Positions 34,467 to 43,427 are shown, counted from the first letter of the stretch. The stretch: 64,000 nucleotides of DNA from Streptomyces longispororuber (GCF_024448165.1 NZ_JAMOLN010000009.1:28180-92179), one strand, 5' to 3'. A program made the numbers and translations. The notes: generated by a model from the letters alone, not told the origin.

Positions 34467-36514
34467 CAGCTCCCCTTGGCGGACGCGTCGGCGGACACGG
34501 TGGCGGACACCTTGGCGGACACGTTCGGTCCCTGGGCGCTGAAGGGCTCGCCGTGGACGAACCGGCCGAGCGCGGTCAGCGGGAACACCTGCCGGTACAG
34601 GTGGTAGTTGATCGAGAAGTCCCAGGGGAAGCCGGTGCCGGTGAAGTACGGCTCGTCCCAGGTGCCGTCCGCGGTCTGGGTCTCGACGAGGAAGGCGATC
34701 CCCCGCTCGACGGCCTTGGAGTCCCGCTCGCCGGCCGAGAGCAGCGCCATCAGCGCCCACCCGGTCTGCGAGGCGGTGGAGACACCGTGGCCCTTCCAGT
34801 CCTCGTAGCGGTACGAGCGCAGGTCCTCGCCCCAGCCGCCGTCGTCGTTCTGCACCGACTCCAGCCAGTCGACCGCGCGCCGGATCGCGGGGTGCGAGGC
34901 GGGCAGCCCGGCCGCGACCAGCGCGGGCAGCACCGATCCGGTCCCGTAGACGTAGTTGACGCCCCAGCGGCCGAACCAGGCGCCGTTCGCCTCCTGTTCG
35001 GCGAGCAGCCACTCGATGCCGCGGCGGGTGCGCGGATCGTGCGACATGCCCTCGACGGCGAGCATCTCGACGACGTGTCCGGTGACGTCCGCGGACGGCG
35101 GGTCGATGACCTCGCCGAAGTCGCAGAACGGCAGCCGGTTGGGGAACGGGCTGGTGTTGTCGACGTCGAAGGCGGCCCACGCCCCGTTCCTCGACTGCAT
35201 CCCGAGGTTCCAGCGCACCCCCCGCTCGATGGCCTTCTCCATCCGCACCGTGTCGGGGTGCCGGACGCGGCGCAGGGCGAGCACGACCTCCGCCGTGTCG
35301 TCGATGTCGGGGTAGTTGTCGTTGTGGAACTCGAACGCCCAGCCGCCGGGCTCGACGCGGGGCTTGCGCACCGACCAGTCGCCGGGCCGGTCGATCTGCT
35401 CGTCCAGCATCCACGTCGCCGCCCTGATGAGGGCCGGGTGGTCGGCGGGCAGCCCCGCGTCCGCCAGCGCGATCGTCGCGAGGCAGGTGTCCCACACCGG
35501 TGACTGGCAGGCCTCGATCATCCGGGCCCCGTCCTCGCGCCACACGGCGAACCGGTCCAGGGACTCCAACCCGGCCTTCAGGACCGGGTGTTCGAGGTCG
35601 TAGCCGAGCAGGTGCAGGGCGATGACCGAGTAGACGGCCGGGGGCTGGATGCCGCCCCAGCAGCCGTCGTTCTCCTGCCGCTCGATGATCCAGCGGGCCG
35701 CGGAGTTCATGGCGGCCTTGCGCAGCCGCTTGAGCGCCACCTTCTGGTAGCCGTGCATGAGCTTGTCGAGCCGCTGGAACGCGCCGTCCCAACTCGCCAC
35801 GGGGGCAAGGGGTTTGGCGGGGTTGGGGTTCCGGGCGTCGGTGTGCAGCTCGTCGAGCGGGAACGGTGCGGGCCGCACCGGGCGTTTCGCGGACACGATG
35901 GTGAGCGGCACGATGGTCTGCCGCGCCCAGCATCCGAAGTCGTAGATGTTGAGCGGCATCCACTTCGGGAAGTAGATGAGCTCCGGCGGAAGTTCGGGGA
36001 GGTCGTCCCACTTCCACCAGCCGAACAGGGCGAGCCAGATCCGGGTGAAGACGCGGCTCGCGGCGATGCCGCCGCGCTCGCGGATCCAGGCGGAGGCCCT
36101 GGCCATGTGCGGGTCGTCGGGTGCGTCGCCGGCCAGCCGCAGGGCGACGTACGCCTCGATGGTGGTGGAGAGTTCGCCCGGTCCGCCGTGGAAGGTGGCC
36201 CAGGTGCCGTCGTCGCGCTGCTCGCCACGGATGAAGAGGGCGGCGGCGGTGGTGGTGGCCTCGTCGCGGATGCCCAGGAACTGGCGGAGCAGCAGGTCCT
36301 CGGCGTCCATCGTGACGTTGGTGTCGAGGTCGCCCTTCCACCAGCCCCGGTCGTCCTGCCGGGCCAGCAGGAAGTCCGTGGCGCGCTGTATGGCCCGGTC
36401 GGCGGCGTCGTGCGTCCCGGCCGCCTCGGGGGTCGTGTCGGTCAGTGGGGCAGTGGTGGCCGAGGTCGCTTCGGGAGCTACTGCTCCGGTGCTTCCGTCG
36501 GTCGTCGCTGTCAT
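34466..36514 (-). CDS. shc: Squalene-hopene cyclase
   Basis: 682 residues from ATG 36514, with GAAGGGA upstream. The protonating motif DIDD is at residues 403-406, several QW repeats are visible (ATFHGGPGELSTTIEAY, QENDGCWGG, QSRNGAWAAFD, QNDDGGWGE, QTADGTWDE). It cyclises squalene to hopene/hopanol at the membrane. The N-terminal ~35 residues are Thr/Ala rich and probably disordered, as is the Ser/Ala-repeat C-terminus (KVSATVSADASAKGS). A 100-bp gap to the polyprenyl synthase could hold an internal promoter. Confidence 0.96.
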   Translation of the reverse strand: MTATTDGSTGAVAPEATSATTAPLTDTTPEAAGTHDAADRAIQRATDFLLARQDDRGWWKGDLDTNVTMDAEDLLLRQFLGIRDEATTTAAALFIRGEQRDDGTWATFHGGPGELSTTIEAYVALRLAGDAPDDPHMARASAWIRERGGIAASRVFTRIWLALFGWWKWDDLPELPPELIYFPKWMPLNIYDFGCWARQTIVPLTIVSAKRPVRPAPFPLDELHTDARNPNPAKPLAPVASWDGAFQRLDKLMHGYQKVALKRLRKAAMNSAARWIIERQENDGCWGGIQPPAVYSVIALHLLGYDLEHPVLKAGLESLDRFAVWREDGARMIEACQSPVWDTCLATIALADAGLPADHPALIRAATWMLDEQIDRPGDWSVRKPRVEPGGWAFEFHNDNYPDIDDTAEVVLALRRVRHPDTVRMEKAIERGVRWNLGMQSRNGAWAAFDVDNTSPFPNRLPFCDFGEVIDPPSADVTGHVVEMLAVEGMSHDPRTRRGIEWLLAEQEANGAWFGRWGVNYVYGTGSVLPALVAAGLPASHPAIRRAVDWLESVQNDDGGWGEDLRSYRYEDWKGHGVSTASQTGWALMALLSAGERDSKAVERGIAFLVETQTADGTWDEPYFTGTGFPWDFSINYHLYRQVFPLTALGRFVHGEPFSAQGPNVSAKVSATVSADASAKGS

Positions 36515-36614
36515 GGCTATCCCTTCATGCAGTGGTGCTGATGCTGGGTAACCGTCGGCCGATGCCCTGGAGGGACACCGGCCGGCGACGCGAGTCATAT
36601 GCGGCCGATAGTGA

Positions 36615-37748
36615 TCATCTCTTCCGTACGACGACGAAGTCGGCGAGCGCCGCGAACTGGGCGCGCACCGTGGCGGGCATCTGGACGGAGTCCAGCGCTT
36701 CGAGGGCGACCGTGTGCTGGCGCCTGGCCTCCTCGGCGGTCCACTCGCGCCCGCCGGCCTCCTCGATGAGGGCGGCGCGGGCGGCGAAGTCCGCCTCGGT
36801 GAAGGTGTCGAAGTCGGCGTTCTTGGCGTCCGCGGCGAGGATCTCACCGAGCCGCTCGGAGGCCGGGCCGCCCGCGCCGAGCGCGGCGACGACCGGCAGC
36901 GACTTCTTGCGCTGGCGCAGGTCGCTCCAGGTCTGCTTGCCGGTGGACTCGGGGTCGCCCCAGATGCCGAGCAGGTCGTCGACGGCCTGGAAGGCGAGGC
37001 CCAGGTGGTAGCCGTACTTCTCCAGGGCGTCGGCCGTCGCGTCGTCGGCGCCGCCGAGGACCGCGCCGATGGAGGAGGCGCAGGCGAGCAGGGCGCCCGT
37101 CTTGTTGCCCTCCATCTCCAGGCACTCCACGACGCTGACGCGCTCGCGGTGCTCGTAGGAGATGTCCTGGGCCTGCCCGTCGATGAGGGCCCGGGTGGCC
37201 GTGGTGAGCCGGCGCGTGGCGCGGCCCGCGTCCACGGACTCCAGCTCCAGCAGTATTTCGTTGGCGAGGGCGAACAGGGCGTCGCCGACCAGGATCGCCT
37301 GGGCCGGGCCGTGCACCTTCCACACGGTGTCGCGGTGGCGGCGCTGCTCGTCGCCGTCCATCAGGTCGTCGTGCAGCAGCGAGAAGTTGTGCACGAGCTC
37401 GACCGCGACGGCGCCGGGCACCCCGACCTCGGGGGCGGCACCCGCGGCCTGCGCGGAGAGCACGGCGAGGGCCGGTCGCACGGCCTTGCCGCCGTCGCCG
37501 TCCGCCGGGTTGCCCTCGGCGTCGATCCAGCCGAAGTGGTAGGCGGCGACGGTGTCCATGGGCGGTGCGAGGCGGTCGACCGCCTTCTTGAGGACCGGTG
37601 TGGCCAGGGTTCGGCCGCGCTCCAGAAGCGCGGTCACGTCCACCGCGTCGGCAGCCTGCTCGGCCGAGGGCACAGGTGGCACAGTCTCTCCTTGATATGG
37701 CGTTCCAGCCGGTGTCGGCGTTCCTACCGTGGGAAGTTCGATGCTCAC
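36615..37748 (-). CDS. Polyprenyl (farnesyl-type) diphosphate synthase
   Basis: 377 residues; GTG 37748 overlaps the hpnE stop (GTGA). First aspartate-rich motif HDDLMDGDEQRR and second QAVDDLLGIWGD, plus the Lys/Arg region KAVRPALAVL, identify a trans-isoprenyl diphosphate synthase. In this operon it most likely makes farnesyl diphosphate for the squalene-forming enzymes HpnC, HpnD and HpnE; the chain length cannot be fixed by eye. Confidence 0.92.
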   Translation of the reverse strand: MSIELPTVGTPTPAGTPYQGETVPPVPSAEQAADAVDVTALLERGRTLATPVLKKAVDRLAPPMDTVAAYHFGWIDAEGNPADGDGGKAVRPALAVLSAQAAGAAPEVGVPGAVAVELVHNFSLLHDDLMDGDEQRRHRDTVWKVHGPAQAILVGDALFALANEILLELESVDAGRATRRLTTATRALIDGQAQDISYEHRERVSVVECLEMEGNKTGALLACASSIGAVLGGADDATADALEKYGYHLGLAFQAVDDLLGIWGDPESTGKQTWSDLRQRKKSLPVVAALGAGGPASERLGEILAADAKNADFDTFTEADFAARAALIEEAGGREWTAEEARRQHTVALEALDSVQMPATVRAQFAALADFVVVRKR

Positions 37749-39178
37749 GCCGCCTCCCGGTACAGATGGCCGCGCGGGCGGCCGAGTGCGGCGAGCGCCG
37801 CGTCCGCGGCACTGACACCGCTGCGGACCGCGCTTTCCATGGTCGCGGGCCACCCGGTGGCGGTCCACGCGCCGGCCAGGTAGAGGCCGGAGGCTCGGGT
37901 GCGGGCCGAGGGCCGCAGGGCGCCGACGCCGGGGGTCGGCGCGAAGGTCGCCGTCCGCTCCCGGGTGACGAAGAAGTCGTGGATCTTCGCGCCGCGAGCG
38001 GCGGGCAGCAGCCGCTCCAGCTCGGGCAGATAGCGCTCGCGCAGCACGGCGACGGGCGCGTCGATCTCGTCCTGTGCGGCCGACTGGGAGACCGCGAGGT
38101 ACTGGCCCTCGGTCAGGCCGGAGGCGTCGGTCCGGTCGAAGACCCACTGCACCGGGGAGCCGAGCGCCGTGAAGAAGGGCCGCTTGAGGACCTTGCGGTC
38201 GTAGACGACGTGCAGGTTCAGGATCGGCGCGGTGCCGATCCCGAGCAGCCGGTCCTGATCGTCGAGCGCGCCGTCGGGCAGCAGGTCGTGGGTCTCGCGC
38301 TGCGGTACGGCGAGCACGACGGTGTCGGCCGTGACGATCCGGCCGGACCCGTCCGGGCCCTCGGGAACCTCGACGGCCCAACGCCCGTTCTCCGTACGGG
38401 AGATGGAGGTGACGCGTGTACGGAGTTCGGTACGCACGCCCGCGGTGTCGAGCGCCTTGCGGGCGAGAGTGTCGTGGAGTTCACCGAGGGGTACGCGGGC
38501 CCACCCGATGTCGGCGGCACCGGGGTCGGACAGCAGCCCGGTCTTGAACACCATGGCGGCGAGCCCGAGCGAGGACTCCCCCGCCACCGCGTTCAGGGTC
38601 GCGACGCCGACCAGGTCCCACAGCGCCTCGATGGCCCGCTGCGACTGACCGTGCTCGGCCAGCCAGGAGCCGAAGTCCCGCTCGTCGAGCGCCGGATCGG
38701 TGAGGTCGAGGCCCTTGAGGGCGAGCGCGGCCCGGCCGACGTTGGCCCGCTCGGCCAGCGACAGATGCGGGTAGGTGGCCAGGCTCCTGGCCAGGTGCAG
38801 CGGTACGGGCAGTGCCGTGCGCCGCAGCCGTCCGAGCCGGTTCTTCTCGGCGTCCAGCACCGGCACGTCGAGACGTTCCTGCAGGGGCGCGAGCGACGTG
38901 GCGTCGATGCGGTCGAGGAACCAGCGGTAGGCGGTGCAGCAGCGCAGGTACACGTGCTGGCCGTTGTCCACGGTGAGGTCGCCGCGCTTGAAGGAGAAGG
39001 CGAGCCCGCCGAGCCGGGGGCGGCCTTCCAGGAGCGTGACGTCCATGCCCCCGTCGGCGAGCGAGAGCGCCGCGGTGACTCCCGCGATCCCGCCCCCGAC
39101 GACCACCGCGGTGGGTCGTTCGTGGGACGCGGCGGGATCCGCGTCGAGCTCCTCGGGAGCCGTGTTGCCGTGGGTCAT
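37745..39178 (-). CDS. hpnE: Hydroxysqualene dehydroxylase
   Basis: 477 residues; ATG 39178 overlaps the preceding small ORF stop (ATGA), with a GGGGGAGGG site. FAD-binding VVVGGGIAGVTAALSLAD, LEGRPRLGGLAFSF and the C-terminal LYLAGAWTATGWPATMESAVRSG mark an amine-oxidase-type flavoprotein. HpnE reduces hydroxysqualene to squalene, completing the HpnC/HpnD/HpnE route that replaces squalene synthase. Confidence 0.95.
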   Translation of the reverse strand: MTHGNTAPEELDADPAASHERPTAVVVGGGIAGVTAALSLADGGMDVTLLEGRPRLGGLAFSFKRGDLTVDNGQHVYLRCCTAYRWFLDRIDATSLAPLQERLDVPVLDAEKNRLGRLRRTALPVPLHLARSLATYPHLSLAERANVGRAALALKGLDLTDPALDERDFGSWLAEHGQSQRAIEALWDLVGVATLNAVAGESSLGLAAMVFKTGLLSDPGAADIGWARVPLGELHDTLARKALDTAGVRTELRTRVTSISRTENGRWAVEVPEGPDGSGRIVTADTVVLAVPQRETHDLLPDGALDDQDRLLGIGTAPILNLHVVYDRKVLKRPFFTALGSPVQWVFDRTDASGLTEGQYLAVSQSAAQDEIDAPVAVLRERYLPELERLLPAARGAKIHDFFVTRERTATFAPTPGVGALRPSARTRASGLYLAGAWTATGWPATMESAVRSGVSAADAALAALGRPRGHLYREAA

Positions 39179-39345
39179 GCACCCTCCCCCTCGACGGTGC
39201 CGATGGTGCGTACGGCCAGCGTGCGGCGGGGTTCGACGGGTGTGACGAACACGTGACCGGCCGTTGCATGCAGGGACGCCACGCCACCCCGGAGGGTTGC
39301 GCGCCATTTCTCGGCGGTGCCGACATCCCGTGCCCGAATGCCCAT
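39175..39345 (-). CDS. DUF6380-like small protein inside the hopanoid operon
   Basis: 56 residues. ATG 39345 shares a base with the hpnD stop (TGATG), GGAGG lies 9 nt before it, and its stop overlaps the hpnE ATG (ATGA), so the ORF is fully coupled between hpnD and hpnE. The sequence has KWRATLRGGVASLHATAGH and ends GEGA, a pattern I associate with the DUF6380 family of short actinobacterial proteins. No membrane helix or known motif. It could be a real small protein or a coupling ORF that sustains translation. Confidence 0.65.
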   Translation of the reverse strand: MGIRARDVGTAEKWRATLRGGVASLHATAGHVFVTPVEPRRTLAVRTIGTVEGEGA

Positions 39346-40295
39346 CAGGCGCGCCTCCTGAGGGCGGTACGGGAGACGGTGCGGGTGTCGAGGCCGGACA
39401 GGCCGCGCACGGCGACGTACGCCTTCTCGCGCCCGGGCAGCGAGACGCGGCCGCGCAGCACGGCCTCGGGCTCGCGCTCGATGCGGTCGAGCAGCCGCCG
39501 GTAGATGCCGGCCATCGCCGCGACGCAGGCGCCGGACCTGCGGTCGAGCAGCGGAAGCAGCTGGTAGCCCTCGGCGAACAGGGCGCGGGCGCGGCGCACC
39601 TCGAAGTGCACGAGCCCGGCGAAGTCCGAACCGGGGGGCGGCGTCGGCCCGTCGAACCCGGCCGAGCAGCCGAACTTGGCGAGGTCGTCGGCGGGCAGAT
39701 AGGTCCGGCCGTCGGCGGCGTCCTCGCGCACGTCGCGCAGGATGTTCGTCAGTTGGAGCGCGAGCCCGAGCGTGTCCGCATACTCGGGCGCGCGGTCGGC
39801 ACCGCGCGCCCCCGGTTCGGTTCCGAACACGCCCAGGGAGACCCGGCCGATGGCGCCCGCGACGCACCGGCAGTACACCTTCAGGTCGTCCCAGGTCTCG
39901 TACGTCTCACCGCGCAGGTCCATCAGGACGCCGTCGATGAGCTCGTCGAGACCGCCGAGCGGGATCGGGAACCGGTCGGCGGCGTGCGCGAGGGCGACGG
40001 CCACCGGATCGGTGTCGTCCTCCTCGACCTTGCCGTCGCGGACCCGCCCGAGCAGGGCTCTGGTCTCGTCGAGCCGCTGCGCCTTCACGTCGGGCGCCAG
40101 CGTGCCGTCGCCGATGTCGTCGACGCGGCGCGAGAACGCGTACACCGCCGACATGGCTCGCCGCTTGGCGGTCGGCAGCAGGCGGATCCCGTAGGCGAAA
40201 TTACGGGCCTGCTGTCCGGTGACGGTCTCGCAGTAGCTGTATGCGGCGAGCACCGGTGCCGACGCGTACTGGTCAGACTCCACGGCCTTGCTCAC
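39345..40295 (-). CDS. hpnD: Presqualene diphosphate synthase
   Basis: 316 residues; GTG 40295 overlaps the hpnC stop (GTGA). Squalene/phytoene synthase fold with aspartate motifs SRRVDDIGDG and NILRDVREDAADGRTYLP and the signature ARNFAYGIRLLP. HpnD joins two farnesyl diphosphates to presqualene diphosphate. Confidence 0.95.
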   Translation of the reverse strand: MSKAVESDQYASAPVLAAYSYCETVTGQQARNFAYGIRLLPTAKRRAMSAVYAFSRRVDDIGDGTLAPDVKAQRLDETRALLGRVRDGKVEEDDTDPVAVALAHAADRFPIPLGGLDELIDGVLMDLRGETYETWDDLKVYCRCVAGAIGRVSLGVFGTEPGARGADRAPEYADTLGLALQLTNILRDVREDAADGRTYLPADDLAKFGCSAGFDGPTPPPGSDFAGLVHFEVRRARALFAEGYQLLPLLDRRSGACVAAMAGIYRRLLDRIEREPEAVLRGRVSLPGREKAYVAVRGLSGLDTRTVSRTALRRRA

Positions 40296-41203
40296 CCCTC
40301 TCCTCGCAGAGTCGCTCCCACCTCGCGCAGCAGCCGCGGCTTGGTGGGCTTGGGCGGTCCAGAAAGTACGTCGTACCGCGCGGCGGTGATCGCGTGGACC
40401 GCCGCCTTCCCCCCTGCCACGAACCCGGCCAGCAGCAGCTTCAGCCTGCCGTGGACGCTACCCACGAGGGGGGTGCCTTCATTCAGGAGGCGGAGGGCGC
40501 GTTCCGCTTCGAACGCGACCAGGGCGCGCACCGATGCGCCTGTGGTCGGTGCGGCGAGATCCGACTCCTGGACGTGGAACTGTTTCATGTCCTCGGCGGG
40601 CAGGTAGATCCGGTCGCGGCCGAGGTCCTCGGCGACGTCCTGGAGGTGCTCGACGATCTGCAGCCCGGTGCAGACCGCGTCGGAGCGGCGGATGCGCTCG
40701 GGGGTGGCGGTGCCGGTGATGGCCAGCACGAGGCGGCCGACCGGGTTGGCGGAGAGCTCGCAGTAGGCGAGCAGGTCGTCGTACGTCTCGTAGCGCGCGA
40801 CGAGCTGGTCCTGGCGGTTGGCCTCGATGAGGCCGAGGAACGGCTCGGGGGTCAGCGAGCGGTGGCGGACCGTGGGCTGCAGGGCGCGCAGCAGCGGATG
40901 CCGGGGCTCCCCGTCGAAGACGCGGCGCAGGTCCGCCTCGAAGGCGTCCAGCATCGCGAGCCGGTCGTCGGCCCGGTCGGGTGCGACGCCGAGGAAACGG
41001 GCGTCCGCGCCGCCGGGGGCGAGGTCGCCGTCTCCGATGTCGTCGACCAGCCGCGCGTACCCGTAGACGGCCATGAGGTCGTCGCGCCAGGCGCGCGGCA
41101 GGAAGAAGGGGGCCACCGGAAAGTTCTCGTCGGCGGCCTTGTCGAGGGTGGCGCTCTCCGGGCTCCGAGGGCTCGCGGGGCGCACACGGGGGGTTGCGCT
41201 CAC
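40292..41203 (-). CDS. hpnC: Hydroxysqualene synthase
   Basis: 303 residues; GTG 41203 overlaps the stop of a 22-codon ORF (GTGA). Squalene-synthase-like motifs ENFPVAPFFLP, YARLVDDIGDGD and EHLQDVAEDLGRDRIYLP. HpnC hydrolyses presqualene diphosphate to hydroxysqualene. First enzyme gene of the hopanoid operon. Confidence 0.95.
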   Translation of the reverse strand: MSATPRVRPASPRSPESATLDKAADENFPVAPFFLPRAWRDDLMAVYGYARLVDDIGDGDLAPGGADARFLGVAPDRADDRLAMLDAFEADLRRVFDGEPRHPLLRALQPTVRHRSLTPEPFLGLIEANRQDQLVARYETYDDLLAYCELSANPVGRLVLAITGTATPERIRRSDAVCTGLQIVEHLQDVAEDLGRDRIYLPAEDMKQFHVQESDLAAPTTGASVRALVAFEAERALRLLNEGTPLVGSVHGRLKLLLAGFVAGGKAAVHAITAARYDVLSGPPKPTKPRLLREVGATLRGEG

Positions 41204-41268
41204 CGGGTGCGGCTCGCGTCCGGCACAACGGCGAAAGCCTCGTGGACCTGGAGAGTTTCCGTAGCCAT
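41200..41268 (-). CDS. 22-residue leader ORF coupled to hpnC
   Basis: An ATG at 41268 opens a 22-codon frame (begins MATETLQVHEAF, ends ASRTR) whose TGA overlaps the hpnC GTG as GTGA. GGGAG lies 11 nt before the ATG, a slightly long spacing. Every other junction in this operon is translationally coupled, so this ORF may deliver ribosomes to hpnC. It has no known motif. Confidence 0.55.
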   Translation of the reverse strand: MATETLQVHEAFAVVPDASRTR

Positions 41269-41536
41269 TGCCGTCACATCTCCCGTTCTACACTGCGGAC
41301 CCAATACATCCTATTTCGGACACGCCGCCCGGCCGCCCGTGCAGCCGACCCTCCCCCACCGGGCCAGGATGCCGCGCATTATCGCCCCACTTGCCGCGAA
41401 TCGGCACCGGTACAGCTTACGTTGTACAACGATCGCCGCCACGTCGGGGTGTTCCGCACATCACAACAACACACCGATTGACGCCAAGATTCCTTCAGGG
41501 CAAGGAAGTTGACCCACCCTTGACCGTGATCGCCAA

Positions 41537-41551
41537 GTAGTTGGCAACTAC
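41537..41551. promoter_or_regulatory. 15-bp palindrome GTAGTT-GGC-AACTAC
   Basis: Perfect 6-bp arms about 10 bp past the terminator in the direction of the minus-strand operons, and well upstream of hpnC. It may be an operator for the hopanoid promoter or part of the transcript end. Confidence 0.4.
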
Positions 41552-41561
41552 AGGCATATCA

Positions 41562-41594
41562 GAGGCCCCACCGAGTGGAGTTCGGTGGGGCCTC
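41562..41594 (-). terminator. Terminator after the ABC ATPase gene
   Basis: Perfect 13-bp stem (GAGGCCCCACCGA) with a 7-nt loop, 26 bp downstream of the ATPase stop codon. Strong, symmetric, likely active in both directions. Confidence 0.85.
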
Positions 41595-41620
41595 ATATGA
41601 CGCCGTCGGAAGCGGGGCGG

Positions 41621-42412
41621 TTACTTGCCCGTGAACTTCTCGTACTCCTTGAGTACCTCGGCCGTCGGACCGTCCATACGCAGCTCCCCGCGCTCCAGCC
41701 AGAGCACGCGGTCGCAGGTGTCCCGGATCGACTTGTTGTTGTGGCTCACCAGGAAGACCGTGCCGGCCTCCTTGCGCAGCTCGCGGATGCGGGCCTCGGA
41801 GCGCTTCTGGAACTTGCGGTCACCGGTGGCCAGCGCCTCGTCGATCATCAGCACGTCGTGGTCCTTGGCGGCCGCGATGGAGAACCGCAGGCGCGCCGCC
41901 ATGCCGGACGAGTACGTGCGCATCGGCAGCGTGATGAAGTCGCCCTTCTCGTTGATCCCCGAGAAGTCCACGATCTCCTGGTAGCGCGCCTTGATCTCCT
42001 CGCGGGACATGCCCATCGCGAGACCGCCGAGGATGACGTTCCGCTCGCCCGTCAGGTCGTTCATCAGGGCCGCGTTCACCCCGAGCAGCGAGGGCTGGCC
42101 GTCGGTGTAGACCTTGCCCTTCTCGGCGGGGAGCAGGCCCGCGATGGCCCGCAGCAGCGTCGACTTGCCCGAGCCGTTCGAGCCGATCAGGCCGATGGCC
42201 TCGCCCCGGTAGGACGTGAAGGAGACGCCGCGCACGGCGTGCACCTTGCGCACGCCGCGCTCCTCGCCGCGCTTGACTATCCGGCTGAGCGCCGAGGTCG
42301 CACTGCCCTTGCCCGTCTTGGCGCCGTTGACGCGGTACACGATGTGCAGCTCGTCGGCGATCACCGTCGGGATGCGGGCGTCGTTCTTGTCCAGCTTGTC
42401 GAGATCAGCCAC
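41621..42412 (-). CDS. ABC transporter ATPase, TagH/RfbE-type polymer exporter
   Basis: 263 residues; GTG 42412 overlaps the permease gene end by 8 bp. Walker A LIGSNGSGKST, signature YSSGMAARL, Walker B VLMIDEALATGD, H-loop VSHN. The long N-terminus before the first strand and the MRTYSSGM region are those of teichoic-acid and O-antigen exporters (TagH, Wzt). With the preceding permease it should move a lipid-linked glycopolymer across the membrane. Confidence 0.93.
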   Translation of the reverse strand: MADLDKLDKNDARIPTVIADELHIVYRVNGAKTGKGSATSALSRIVKRGEERGVRKVHAVRGVSFTSYRGEAIGLIGSNGSGKSTLLRAIAGLLPAEKGKVYTDGQPSLLGVNAALMNDLTGERNVILGGLAMGMSREEIKARYQEIVDFSGINEKGDFITLPMRTYSSGMAARLRFSIAAAKDHDVLMIDEALATGDRKFQKRSEARIRELRKEAGTVFLVSHNNKSIRDTCDRVLWLERGELRMDGPTAEVLKEYEKFTGK

Positions 42413-43376
42413 GGCCGTACCGCTCCTCGGACTTCCAGAAGTAGACGAAGCCGCCGGCGGCGACCAGCACGGCCCAGCCCAGCGCGACCGCCCAGACGTG
42501 CGGGGGCAGGTTGTCCGAGCCGTAGCCGTCGATCAGCGCGAAGCGCATCAGGTCCATGTAGATCGCGGCCGGGTTCCACTGCAGGACGTCCGCGATCCAG
42601 GTCGGCTTGTCCTTGAGCATGATCGGGATGGAGAACATGACGCCGGACGCGTACATCCAGGTCCGCATCACGAACGGCATCAGCTGCGCGAGGTCGGGCG
42701 TCTTCGAGCCCGCCCGCGCCATGATCAGCGCCAGTCCCATGTTGAAGAGGAACTGCAGCAGCAGGACCGGGATGATCAGCACCCAGGACAGGCTCGGGAA
42801 GCTGCCGAAGGCGCACGCCACGATGAACAGCACGATCATCGAGAACAACAGCTGCTGGAGCTGCTGGAGCGCGAAGGAGATCGGCAGCGAGGCGCGCGGG
42901 AAGTGCAGCGCACGCACCAGGCCCAGATTGCCGGAGATGGCCCGCACGCCCGCCATGACGGAGGACTGCGTGAAGGTGAAGACGAAGACACCCGTCACCA
43001 GGAACGGGATGTAGACCGACTTCTCCATGCCCCGGTTGGCACCGAGGATCAGGCCGAAGATCAAGTAGTAGACCAGCGCGTTGAGCAGCGGCGTGGCCAC
43101 CTGCCAGAGCTGGCCGAGCTTGGCCTGGCTGTACTGGGCCGTCAGCTTCGCCTGCGAGAAGGCGATGATGAAGTGCCGCCGGCCCCACAGCTGCCGTACG
43201 TACTCGAACAGGCCGGGGCGGGCACCGCTGACGGTCAGACCGTACTTGGCGGCGAGCTCGGACGCGGAGAGCCCGTCGTCGGGCGACGGGGCCGCGCTCA
43301 CCGCGACACCGCCGTCGTGCGTTGTCTCACTCACAAGGGGAACTTTCGTCTTCAAAAGCGCAGCCTGGTCGGGCAT
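42405..43376 (-). CDS. ABC transporter permease, TagG/Wzm-type
   Basis: Up to 323 residues from ATG 43376; an in-frame GTG at 43334 giving VSETTHDGG is an alternative and perhaps better start, but neither has a clear ribosome-binding site. Amphipathic interface helix GLFEYVRQLWGRRHFIIAFSQAKL, then six membrane segments of the ABC2 type (LLNALVYYLIFGLIL, YIPFLVTGVFVFTF and others). Partner of the downstream ATPase for polymer export. Confidence 0.9.
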   Translation of the reverse strand: MPDQAALLKTKVPLVSETTHDGGVAVSAAPSPDDGLSASELAAKYGLTVSGARPGLFEYVRQLWGRRHFIIAFSQAKLTAQYSQAKLGQLWQVATPLLNALVYYLIFGLILGANRGMEKSVYIPFLVTGVFVFTFTQSSVMAGVRAISGNLGLVRALHFPRASLPISFALQQLQQLLFSMIVLFIVACAFGSFPSLSWVLIIPVLLLQFLFNMGLALIMARAGSKTPDLAQLMPFVMRTWMYASGVMFSIPIMLKDKPTWIADVLQWNPAAIYMDLMRFALIDGYGSDNLPPHVWAVALGWAVLVAAGGFVYFWKSEERYGRG

Positions 43377-43427
43377 AGGCGGGAGCCAGGGACCGGGTTC
43401 GGCCCGATGCTCTCAGACCCGAGCTTG

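Larger units (their letters stand above)
41204..41620. other. 417-bp region between the hopanoid and envelope-polymer operons
   Basis: Both flanking operons are on the minus strand. The 3' part holds the leader ORF of hpnC. GATAAT at 41378-41383 on the minus strand and TAGGAT near 41308 are possible -10 elements. An inverted repeat GTACA-N8-TGTAC is at 41410-41427, a 15-bp palindrome at 41537-41551, and the upstream operon terminator at 41562-41594. The region has many A+T-richer stretches. Confidence 0.6.

Noticed and set aside
34467..36341. N-terminal part of an 844-codon frame ahead of hpnG
   Set aside because: It overlaps squalene-hopene cyclase in a shifted frame; only the part from ATG 34466 matches HpnG.
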